A stretch of 64,000 nt of DNA from Microbacterium ureisolvens (GTDB lineage: Bacteria > Actinomycetota > Actinomycetes > Actinomycetales > Microbacteriaceae). The notes beneath the pieces are model-generated. The model had not been told where the DNA came from. It saw only the letters and a list, made by a program, of their open reading frames with translations, and made no database searches. Below, piece by piece: positions 11,401-23,400 of this stretch (its first letter is position 1; the number at the start of each line of letters is the position of its first letter). Where the stretch lies: contig NZ_JADIJE010000013.1 in the NCBI RefSeq assembly GCF_015278315.1, forward strand, positions 62,001-126,000, given 5' to 3'. The translations under genes were made by a program, and so were the position numbers.

Positions 11401-14400
11401 GTGCTGCTGGCGACCTTCCTCACGAGCACCGCCGCGACCAAGGCCGTCGCGTCTGCGTCAGGCGCGCCTGAGGACGAGACACCGGAGGACGCCGAGCCGA
11501 GCGCCACCGGCGGCGTCGATCAGCAGCTGGCCGCTCAGCGCGACCACGCCGACGGCGTCGCCGCGGAGAACGGCGGAGCCGCCTCGGGCGGCGGGGACGC
11601 CGCCGAGGCCGAGACGAGCGAGGGCAAGGTCAACGCGGCCGCGGCCATCGCGCTCACCCTCGCGACCATCCTGAGCGAAGCCGTGATCGCGCCGGGCGTC
11701 ACGGCGACCGCGGGCACGGTGCGCCTCGCGGCCCTCGAGAACGCGGACCAGGCATCCATCGCCGACGGCTCGGCGGCGCAGGGCACGAGCGCGACGATCG
11801 GTGCGGCTGTGTCGATCACCGATGCGGACGTCACCACGCGGGCGCTGCTGTCGGCGGACGCGACGGTGCGCGCGGCCGACCTCGTGCTGACGACCGCGAC
11901 GCTGGCGAACGGCGCGGATGCGGCATCCGTCGCCGACGCCACGTCAATGGCGGGTGCGGGGGGCGGCAAGCTGTCGGTCGCGGGATCCCTCGCCATCGTG
12001 GTCGCGAACCGCGACAGCGTCGCGCGCCTCGCCGGCACCGCGGAACTCACCGGCGCCGCCACCGTCGCCGCCCGCAGCGCCGCGACGGCCACGGTCAAGG
12101 CGCTCCCTCACGGCGTCGGCGCCGAGGCCGAAAGCGGCGGCGTCGGGTTCGGGGCATCCGTCGGCCTCGCCGTCATCCGCCACGACACGATCGCCGAGGT
12201 CGCCGACGACGCGGCCGTGACCGGCGCGACCGGCGTCGCGCTCATCGCGACCGCGACGAACACCTCCACGGTCGAGGCGAAGATGGGCGCCCAGGGCGGG
12301 GACGTGGCCCTCGCCCCGGCGGTCGCGATCGCCCTGTCGAACATCACCACGACCACACGCCTCGGAACCGGGTCTGCGCTCACGGTGAGCGGCGACCTCG
12401 CGATGCACGCCACGCAGGAGGCCGAGGCCTCGGCATCGGGCACCTCGTCGGTCGCCGGCGCCGCGGACGCGGGCATCGGCATCAGCCTCGGGCTTCCGAT
12501 CGCCAACCACACCGTCACGACGCGGGTGGAGCGCGGGGTCGTGGCCGGCGGCGACGTGACGCTGCGCACGGCGAGCGTCTCTCGCACCGTCGCATCGGCC
12601 CAGGCCTCGGCCGCCGGAGCGCCGGCATCGGACGAGGACCCGCCGGCCGGCGAGCCGAGCGGCGTCGATCAGCAGATCGGCGCGCAGGTCGCCTTCGCCG
12701 ACGAGGTCGGTGCGGCCGAGACCGGCAGCGGCGCGGGCGGCGCGGAGCCGCCCGCGGCGGAGACGAGCGCGGGCGGCGTGCAGGCCGCCGCGGCGATCGC
12801 CGTGGCGCTGTCGACCGTGGTCTCCGAGGTCGTGGTCACCGTCGACGCCCTCGCGGCGGGCGGCACCGCGACCCTTCAGACGGAGGCGAACACGGATGCC
12901 GCGGCCACCGCCGACGGATCGGCGACGCAGCCCGCGGGCGGCACCGCGACGATCGGCGCGGCGGTCGCGATCACCCTCTCCGACGTGCGCAATCACGCGA
13001 TCGTCCCGTCCGTCCTCACCATCAGCGCACGCGACCTGGTCGTCCGCGCGCAGACCGCCGTCGACGGTGACGACCACACCGCCACGATCGGCGCGAGCGC
13101 CACCTCCGGGGCCGGTGGCGGCGACGTGTCGGTCGCCGGATCGTTCGCGCTCGCCGTCGTCGATCACCAGACGCGTGCCGCGATCGAGGGCAGCGTGGTG
13201 CTGTCGGGCGGCGACGCCTGGGTGTCGGCCGCGAGCGATGTCGCGACCACCGTCAAGGCCCTGCCCGCCGGCGAAGGCGTCACCGAGGCGGGCGACCTCG
13301 GGTTCGGGGCATCCGTCGCGCTCAGCCTCATCACGCACCGCACCGTCGCCGAGATCGCCGACGAGGTCGCCGTCGACGGCGCCGACGACGTGACGGTGCA
13401 GGCGACCGTCGCCGACGTCGCGACGACCGAGGCGCGCATGGGCGCCGCGGGCGGCGGCGTCTCGATCGCCCCGGCGGTCGCAACGACCCTTTCGAATGTC
13501 ACGGCGGCGACGCGCGTCGGCACCGGCTCGCTCGACCTCGCCGGCTCGCTGCACCTCGCGTCGGCGCTCGAGTCGAAGGTCGCGAGCACCGCCTCGGCTG
13601 CCACCGTGTCGGGCGGCGACGCCGCGATCGGACTGTCGCTGGGCCTCACGATCGCGAACCACGCCGCGACGAGCGACCTCGCCCGCGTCGTCGAGGCGGG
13701 CGAGGACATCGTGCTCCGCGCCTCCGCGATCTCGGCATCCACCGCCTCCGCCACCGCCTCCGCGGCCGGCGCGCCCGAGGAGGACACGAGCGCTCCCGAC
13801 ACCGACCCCGACAACACGGGCGTCAACGAACTCGTCAACCGCGAGCAGGACCACGCCGACGGACAGGCGGCGCAGAACGGGCTCGAGACGTCCGGCGGCG
13901 ACGACCAGCGCGCCCCGCAGGCGGAGACGAGCCAGGGCGGAGTGAACGCGGCGGCGGCCGTCGGCGTGAGCCTGTCGAACCCGGTCGTCCGCGCTGGCGT
14001 CACCAGCGAGGTCGGCGAGCTCACCGCCGTCGGCACCGTCGCCTTCCTGACCGGCGCGAACACCGACTCCTCCTCGACGGGCAACGCCTCCGCGGTCGAC
14101 GGCGGCACGGCCAACATCGGCGTCGGCGTCGGCATCACACTCCTGGAGGTCGTGAACACGGCGACCGTGCCGGCCCACCTCACGGTGCGCGCGCACGACC
14201 TGCTCGTGCAGGCCGACGTCGCGCCCGACGGCGACGACACGACGTCGACGATCGAGGCGGTCGGCTCGTCGGGCGCCGGAGGCGGCGACTTCGCCGGCGC
14301 CGGGTCGCTCGGCCTCGCCGTCGTCACCCACCTCACGCGTGCGGCGGTCGACGGCACGGTGGTGCTCGCGGGCGGCGACGCGGCCGTCATCGCCAGGAGC

Positions 14401-17400
14401 GATGTGGCCACGACGGCGAAGGCCCTGCCTCACGCCGAGGAGCAGGACCCGGCGTCGTCGCTGGGCCTGGGCATCGCCGTAGCCCTCGCCATCGTCACGC
14501 ACGACACCGTCGCCGAACTCGCGGACGGCGTCGAGGTGTCGGGCGCGCGCAATCTCGTGCTCACGGCGGACGCGAAGGACATCACGACCGTCGAGGCGAA
14601 GATGGGCGCGCGCGGCGGCGTCGCGATCACGCCGTCGATCGGCATCGCCCTGTCGAACGTGTCGACGCTCGCGCGGCTCGGCGCCGGTGCGACGCAGCTG
14701 CTCACGGGCACCCTCGCCCTCACGTCGGCGCAGAAGGCCATCGCCGACACCGTCGCCGCAGCCGCGGCGCTCGATGCCGCCGACGCCGCCGTCGGGTTCG
14801 GGCTCGCTCTCACGTACGCGAACCACGCGTCGACGACAGAGCTCGCGCGCAGCGTCGAGGCCGGCGAGCACGTGCTGCTGCGCGCGTCCGACATCTCCGA
14901 GTCCAGCGCGCGCGCCGAGGCCTCCGCTGCCGGAGCCCCCGAGAATGCTGAGTCGAGCGATCCGGCGAATCCCGGCGGCCAGCCCGGTACCGGTGTCGAC
15001 CAGCTCGCGAACGAGCAGCGGACCTTCGCCGACCAGCAGGCCGCTGAGAACGGCGGCCGGGGCTCAGGTGACACCGACAACCCGAAGGCCGAGACGAGCG
15101 AGGGCGGCGTCGCGGTGGCCGCTGCCATCGGCATCGTCGTCGCCGACGTGCACGCCGAGTCGCTCATCCTTCCCGGCGTCACGACGATCGCGGCCGGCGG
15201 TCAGCTGCGCGTGGAGTCCGCCGCGAACACCGACGCCCAGTCCGGCGCCGACGGCTCCTCGGTGTCGTTGGGCGGCGACGCGAACGTCGGTGCCGGCGTG
15301 GCGCTCACGCTCGCGACGACAGTGAACCGGTCGGTGATCCCCGCGACGCTGTCGGCCACCGCGGGCGATGTCGTGGTGTCGGCGACGGTCGCCGCCGACG
15401 GCGACGACGTCACCGGCACGTACGGCGCGAAGGCGGCTTCGGGCGCCGGCGGAGGAAACGTCTCGGTCGCCGGGTCGGTCGCCATCGCGATCATCACCAC
15501 CGAGACGCTCGCGGCCGTGTACGGCACGCTCGCCCTCACCTCCAGCGACGTCGCGATCGTGGCCCGCAGCGCCGTCGACGGCGTCGTGAGCGCGCTTCCC
15601 CACAAGGAGGGCGACGAGGACGGTGACGGAGAGGTCGAGGGGCCGGGCGGAGAGGACTTCGTCGGCGGTGTCTCGACCGAAGGGGACTTCGGCCTCGGCG
15701 CAGCCTTCGTCCTCGTGCTCGACACACACGACACCAGCGCGCTCATCGGCGACGGCGTCGTCATCACCGACGCCGAGGACGTCGTCGTCTCCGCCGAGGC
15801 GACCGACACCCTCACCGCCGAGGCGAAGATGGGTGCGAAGGGCGGCGGGGTCGCCATCGCACCGGCGGTGTCGATCGTGCTGTCCAACGTCACCACGACC
15901 GCCCGCATCGGCACCGGCGCCCTCGAGGCGACCGGCGACGTGTGGCTGAGGGCCACGCAGACCGCGTCCGCGCTGAACGAGACGACCGCCGCGGCGATCG
16001 CCGGCAGCGACGCCGCGATCGGCATCTCGTTCGCGCTCACGATCCCGAACCACGACGTGCTCGCCGAGCTCGCGCGCACCGTCGACGCCGGCGGCTCGCT
16101 CACCCTGCAGGCCTACAGCCGATCGGCCTCGAGCGCGAAGGCGACGGCCTCCGCCGCCGGTGCCCCCGAGAACGAGGCCGACAGCGGATCGTCCGACCCC
16201 GGCAACCAGGGCGGCGCGGCCGGCACGGGCGTCGACCAGTTCGCCGCGCAGCAGCGCGACTACGCCGACCAGCGATCGGCGGCCTCCGGCGGTACGGGAT
16301 CAGGCGACGCCGAGACGCCGGACGCGAAGACCAGCGCCGGACCGGTGGCGGTGGCCGCGGCCGTCGGCATCATCGTCGCCACCATCGCGCCCGTCGCCCG
16401 CATCACCGAAGACGTGACGGAGCTGACGGCGGGCGGCGTCGTGCGCATCCTCTCCTCGCACAACACCGATGTCGCGACCGCCGGCGACGGCTCGGCCGTG
16501 TCGGATGGCGCGTCGGCCACGATCGGCGCCGGCGTGGCGATCAGCTGGGTCGACGTCGTGAACCACGCGATCGTGCCGGACTGGCTGACGATCACCGCCG
16601 GCGGACTCGTGGTGGGGGCCACGACCACGGCCGACGACGACGGCGACCGTACGTCGACGATCTCGGCGGATGCCGCGTCCGGCGCGGGCGGCGGGAAGAT
16701 CTCGGTCGCCGGCTCGGTCGCGATCGCGCAGGTGAACGCCGACACGCTCGCCGGCGTCTACGGCGACGTCGCCCTCATCGGCGCTGACGCCGACGTCATC
16801 GTGCTGGCGCTCGACGCGCTGCGCACGTCGGCGAAGGCGCTGCCGACGGGCGACGGCGTGATGTCGACCGGCAACGTCGGGGTCGGCGCCTCGTTCGCCC
16901 TCGCCCTCGTCTTCAGCGAGACGCATGCGCTCATCGCCGACGACGTCGCGGTGACGGGCGCGAACGACTTCACCGTGGCCGCGGGTTCGGAGAGCCGCAC
17001 GGTGACCGAGGCCAAGATGGGGGCGAAGGGCGGCGGCGTCACCGTCACCCCGGCGATCGGCATCACGGTCTCGGAGATCTCGACGACCGCCGTCATCGGC
17101 ACCCTGCCGGATGCGCTCGAGGCGACAGGCGATGTCTTCGCGATCGTCGAGCACGCCACGAGCGCGAGCACGACCACCGACGCGGAGGCGGGCGAGGCGG
17201 CCACGGCGGTCGGGGTCTCGCTCGCACTGAACTTCGCCTTCGACGTCGCGTTCGCGGAGACCCGGCGCGATGTCGTCGCGGGCGGTTCCGCAGTCTTCAG
17301 CGTGACCGGCTCCGCGCTGGCCGGAGCGACGGCGAAGGCGTCCACGAGCGGCGCACCGGCGCAGAACGACGAGGGCGGCTCCGGCGCCGGCGGGGTCGAC

Positions 17401-20400
17401 GGCCAGATCGCGCAGCAGCGCTCGTACGCCGACCAGCAGACGACGCAGAGTCGTGGATCGGGCATGCAGTCGGGCGCCTCGCCGTCGGCGTCGACGAGCG
17501 GCGGCAGCGTCTCCGTCGCCGCGGCCATCGCCCTCTCGATCGCCGACGCGAGCTTCACGGCCCACCTCCCCGACGGGCTCTCCATCGAGGCGGACGGCCA
17601 CGTCTGGTTCCTCTCGCGCGCGCAGGTCGACTCCAAGGTCGAGGCGGACGCTTCGGCGACTGCGGTGAGCTCGGGCGGATCGGGTGGATCCGGCTCGTCC
17701 AGCACCGCGATCGGCGCAGCGGTCGCGCTCAACCTCGCGTGGGTCGAGAACCGTGCATGGCTCGGCGAGGAGACGGCGATCGACGCGAACGGGTTCGCCG
17801 TCTCGGCCACGATGACGCCGCTCCCGAACGATGCGAAGCACGACTTCGCCGCCGTCGCGAAGTCGGGCGCGGGCTCCACCTCGGGCACGGGCGTGGCCGG
17901 CGCGCTCGGCCTGAACATCGTGACGGATAACACCGAGGCGTGGATCCCGTCGAGCGCCGTCGTGACGTTCGGCGACGGCGATGTCACCGTCGCCGCTGAG
18001 AACTTCCGGACCGACACCGCCCGCGCGGTGAGCGACGCGAAGGCCGGCGGCGGCAGTGTGGGCGTCGGCGCCTCGGTCGCGCTCAACGTCTTGGCGACCG
18101 ACGTCACGCGCGCCGAGATCCACGACGGCGCCGACATCACGGGCGGCGCGAGCGTCACGGTCCGCGCCGACCACACCGACGCGGTCGTGAACGAGGTCAA
18201 GGCGGGATCGGCGACGACCGGCGGCGGGGCCGCGGTCGCGCCGGCGGTGGGCATCGACGTCGTGCGTCCCGAGGTGCTCGCGCGCATCGGAACCGCGGGC
18301 CCGCGGGCGTTCACCGCGACCGGTCAAGTGCTGGTCCGCGCGACGTCGACCACCACTGTGCAGGCGAACGGCGACGCCGAGGCCGCGGGGAGCGGAACCG
18401 CGGTCGGCGCGATCATCGTCATCAACGTCGTCGACGTGGCCGTGAACGCCCAGGTATTCCAGGATGTGACCGCGGGGTCCCTCTGGCTCGTGTCGAGTGC
18501 GAACGTCACCTCGTCGGCCGTCAGCGCCGCGAGCGCATCCGGCGCCAAGAAGCCCGCGGCGGGCGAGGCGCAGGACGCCGATCAGCAGGCCCAGCAGGAG
18601 GTGGACGGCAACCAGGCGACGTCGGGGCTCGGCGTGAACCTGCCGAGCTCGCAGGGCGCGGTCGGGCAGGGGAACAGCACCGCGGGCAGCCAGTCCGGCA
18701 AGTCGAGCGACGGCGTGGGAGTGGGTGCCGCCGTCTCGGTCAACTGGGTCACGGTGCAGAGCCGCTCGCTCGTGCCGGAGGACCGCACCGTCCGCGTCGG
18801 CGGCATGTTCGCGCTGCTGTCGTCGGCACACCTCGACGCGCGGGCGCATGCCACCGGGAAGGCGTTCCCGAGCGGCACCACCGCGGTCGGCGCCGGCGTG
18901 TCGCTCAACGTCGCGACCGTCGACGATCTCGCTTCGCTGGGCGCGGGCGCCGATGTCGTCGCGGGTGCGATGGCGCTCACCGCGCGGACGCCGGAGGGTG
19001 AGCAGAACGACTTCGAAGCGCGGTCGGTCGCCGTCGCGGCGCCCGACCCGACGAGCGGGTCGGGCGGCGGGTCGGGTGGGGCGGCGGTCGCCGGCTCCGT
19101 CGCGGTGCAGGTGCTGCAGCTGCGCAACGAGGCGGTGATCGGCGCAGGCTCGACACTGCGGGTCTCGGGCGACCTCACGCTCCACGCGACCAACCCGATG
19201 GGCATGCAGGCCATGGCCGTCTCGGCGGCGGCATCGATGTCGGGCAGCGGCGTCGGTGCCGGCATCGTCGTGCAGTTCGTGGATGCCGACACGCTTGCCC
19301 ACATCGACTCGTCGGCCGCGCGATCCACCGTCATCGACGCGGACGGCGCGATCATCGGCCTCGCGGACGCCCATCTCTCGCCGCTCGCGGCACCCGATCT
19401 CGGCATCGATTTCGTCGACATCCCCGACATCACGGGCGTGGCGCTGGGCGCGGCGCTGGGCGGCGGCGACGCCGGGGTCGGCGGCTCGGTCATCGTCAAC
19501 GTGACCGACCGCACCACCGGTTCGTGGATCGGCGACGGCGCCCAGGTCAACCAGACCATCGGCGCGACCGACGAGAACCAGCACCTCTCCTTCGCGGCGA
19601 GCGACCAGACTCGATTCGTCGACCTCGCCGGCGCCCTGGGTCTCACCACCGGCAGCGCAGGCGTCGGATTCGCGCTCATCGTCGGGGTGCACAACAAGGA
19701 CGTGCGCGCGAGCATCGGCGAGGGCGTCTCCGCGCGCCTGGGCGGTTCGGTGTGGCTGGACGCGCAGGCGGGCGGCAGCTGGACCGAGGTCGTCGCCGGC
19801 GCCGCCGCCGCCAGCAGCGCCGGCATCGCCGGATCGTTCCTCGTCCTCGTCGTGAACAAGGGCGCCGGCGATCCGGGCACGCGCGCACGCATCGAGAGCT
19901 CGACGCAGAACCCCACCGAGGTGCTCGCCGACGGCGGCATCACGATCACGGCGGCCGACCCGGTGAGCGCGTCGACCCTCTTCGCGGGCGCCGTGGGCGT
20001 CTCCTCGGGCACGGCGGGCATCGGCGTGGCCACGGTCGTCTTCGTGCGCGACGCCATCGTCGAAGCGGCAGCCGGCGATGCGGCGTGGCTGCGCGCGGCC
20101 GGGGGACTCGGCCTCGTTCTCACGGCCGATCAGAGCCAGGACATCTGGATGGTCGCGGTGGCGGGCGGGGGAGCCGGCACGGCGGGTGTCGCGGGCGCCA
20201 TCACCACCGGGGTCTACGACCACCAGACGCGCGCGACGCTCGGCCGCGGGGCGACGCTCGACGGCACCTCGGCCGACGGCGAGGCGGGCGCGCGACTGCG
20301 TGCGACCGACCACACCGTCCTCCGCGGCATAGCCGGGCAGGCGGCGGTGGGCGGCACCGCGGGCGTGGGCATCGGCTCGGACGTGCAGGTGATGGACAAG

Positions 20401-23400
20401 CACACCGAGGCGTCGATGGCACCGCAGGTGCTGGTCACCGTGCCGGGCGACGTCACGATCGACGCCGCATCGAGCGAGGACGTCACGAGCGTCTCGGCGG
20501 GCGCCGCGGTCGGCGGCTCGGCGGGAGTCTCCGTGAACGCGGCGGTTCCCGTGTACGACGTCACGACCCTCGCCTTCGTCGGCGAGGAGTGCGCCGCCTC
20601 GGTCGCGAGCGAGGCGAGCTGCGCGCCGTCGCGGAGCATCGTCATCGCGGGGGGCAGCGTGCGCATCACCGCGAACGAGGTGCTCACGATGGACCTCATC
20701 GCCGGCACCATCGCGATCGGCGGTGCGGCGGGTGTCGGCGTCGGAGCCGCGGTGCCGGTGCTGAAGAAGACGACCCGCGCGTTCATCGGCGACCTCTCGA
20801 TCGTCACGGCGCTCGCCCTCACGGACGGCGTGCTCGGCACGCTCGGCGGCTTCGACATCTCGTACATCGACACGCGCTTCGACCCGCACTTCGCGCTCGA
20901 TGCCGACGGCTACACCATCGACCTCGGCTACGCCCACGGCATCCAGGACGGCGAGGTGGTGACCTACTTCTCGGGCGGCGGCCAGGCGCTGGTGGGTCTC
21001 GGCCGCATGGTCGAGGGCGACTGGTCGGACGGCAACGGCATCGAGTTCTACGCGATCGTCGACCCGAGCGCGCCCACGAAGATCCGGCTCGCGCTCACCC
21101 AGGGCGGCGCGCCGCTGGCGCTCTCCCTCCCCGCGCGACCTGGCCGATCGCACCGGATCGTCGCCGTCGACGAGGCGAGCGTGCCCGCGGCGCTGCAGCC
21201 GTACTTCATTCCGGGCGACGTGAGCGGAAGCACCATCACCCTGCCGTACGACCTCGCGGCGGCCGATGGCGAGGTCGTCATCTACACCGCGAACGGAGGC
21301 GCGGCGATCGGCGGCCTCGTCGACGGCGAGTCGTACTACGTCGTCGGCCGGTCGGGCGACAGCCTCCAGCTCGCGCACACGCAGGGCGGCCCGGCGATCG
21401 CGCTGGACGCGAGCCAGGCGAGCGGACGCGCTCACAGCCTCGTGCGCCAGGACACGCAGCCTCCCGGCAACCCGGCCCTCGCCACCGGCATCCGCGTGCT
21501 CACGCCGCGCATGGGCGCGATCCGCGGCGTCGCCGTCATCGCGAACAACAGCGACGAGATCCTGGCGGTCGGCGGCGCCGGCGCGGTCGGCGGCTCGGCG
21601 GGCGTCGGCGTTGCGGGCAACGTCAACATCGCCACCGTCGACACCGACGCCTTCATCGGTCGACTGGCCCGTATCAACGACGTCGATGACGACGAGGCGT
21701 CGCCGTTCCAGTCGGTGGCGGTGCAGGCGGGCGGTGCGTTCCGTCAGCTCATGGTCTCGGCCGCTCTCGGCGCCGGCACGGTGGGCGTCGGCGTGAGCGC
21801 CGCGGTCGACGTCGTCACCCTCGATCAGGACGCCCAGATCCGCGCCGGTGCGACGGTGCGCGCGCGCAACGACGTGGTCGTCGCCGCCACCGGCAGCGAA
21901 GACGTCACCGCCGCCTCCGCTGCGCTCGGCGGAGGCTTCGTGGGCGTCGCCGCCGCCGTGACCGTCGCGATCGTGAAGGCGCACACGCACGCGCTCGTGG
22001 CGGGCGGCGCGACGATCGACGCCGACAACAACGTGGTCGTCTCGGCGATCGATGACAGCACGTACACCACGGTCACCGGCGGCATCGGCGTCGGCTTCGT
22101 CGGCGTCGGCGTCGGTGTCGCCGTCGTCACGACGACCAAGAGCACGGACGCCCGCATCGGCGCCGGCGCGACGGTCGACGCCCGGGCGCTGCGCGGAGCG
22201 TTCGGATCCATCGCCGGCGACGACTATCTCGGTAAGGGTGTGCTCGGGCTCGCGGTGACGGCGCAGTCCTCGCAGGAGCTGTTCGGGCTCGTGATCGGCG
22301 CGGGCGGAGGATTCGTCGGCGCCGCCGGCGGTGTCGGCGTGACCCTCCTGGATGTCACGACGAACGCCTCGATCGACAGCACGTCGGCAGCGCGCACGCG
22401 CATCAATCCCGATGCGGCGGGCGCGGGTGCCTGGCAGAGCGTGCTGGTCGCCGCGCACGACACCACCGACACGCTCACGATCGCAGCCGCCCTCGCGGTG
22501 GGCGCGGTGGCGGTGTCTGGTGCGGTCGACATCGGCGTCGCCGACATCGCCGTCACCACGTCGATCGGCGACTTCGCGCAGGTGCGGGCAGCTCACTCGC
22601 TCACGATGCGATCCACCTCCGTGCGCGAGATCCAGACGTTCGTCGCGAACCTGGCCGGCGGCGCCGTCGGCGTCGGAGCGTCTGTCTCGGTGTGGACGGT
22701 CGGCGGAACGCCGAGCGGCTCGTACGACGACGGCGGCGACAACGGTCCGCGCGATGCCCTCAGCTCCTCGGGCGGCAGCCCGCAGCAGCAGGCTGACACG
22801 GCCGTCGCGGGCAACGGCGACAGCGGCAACAGCCTGGGCGGCTTCCGCGACATCCTCAGCGACGCCGAGGATGAGGAGGGCGCGTCGCAGAACGTCGCCG
22901 CCATGCACCGGCAGAACGGCGTCGCCGCAGCCAACAGCGCGGTGCAGTCGGCGCAGACCGGCGACTCGCTCGTCGCCGATTCGTTCGCCGAGGCCCCGAT
23001 GCGGGGGACGTCGAGCCGGATCGGCGCCGATGCGTTCGTGCAGACGGGTCGCGGCATCGCCGTGCTCGCCGACGCGGACGACACGTACTTCGGCCTGGCC
23101 GGATCGGCGTCCGCCGGCATCGCGGCCATCGGGGTCGCCGTGCTCGTCGCCACGCTGCGCCCGACGATCGAGGCGGGCGTGGCGACCGGCACCGTGCTTC
23201 GCTCGGGCGGTGACATCACGGTGCGCTCCCGGTACACGGAGGACACGTACGGGCTCGCGTTCGCCGGTCAGGTGGGCGCCGTCGGTCTCGGCGGTCAGAT
23301 CGTGGTCATCTCCAGCGTGGTCGACCAGGAGGCCCACATCGACGACGGCGCCTCGATCCCGGCCGCGTACGGCACGGTCGCCGTGGAGGCGATCGCCGAT

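Noticed and set aside
4970..19300. Possibility that the repeat array is an assembly artefact
   Set aside because: Units differ at many DNA positions and in length (1125-1227 bases) while keeping frame and protein motifs, which is not expected from duplicated assembly of one unit.
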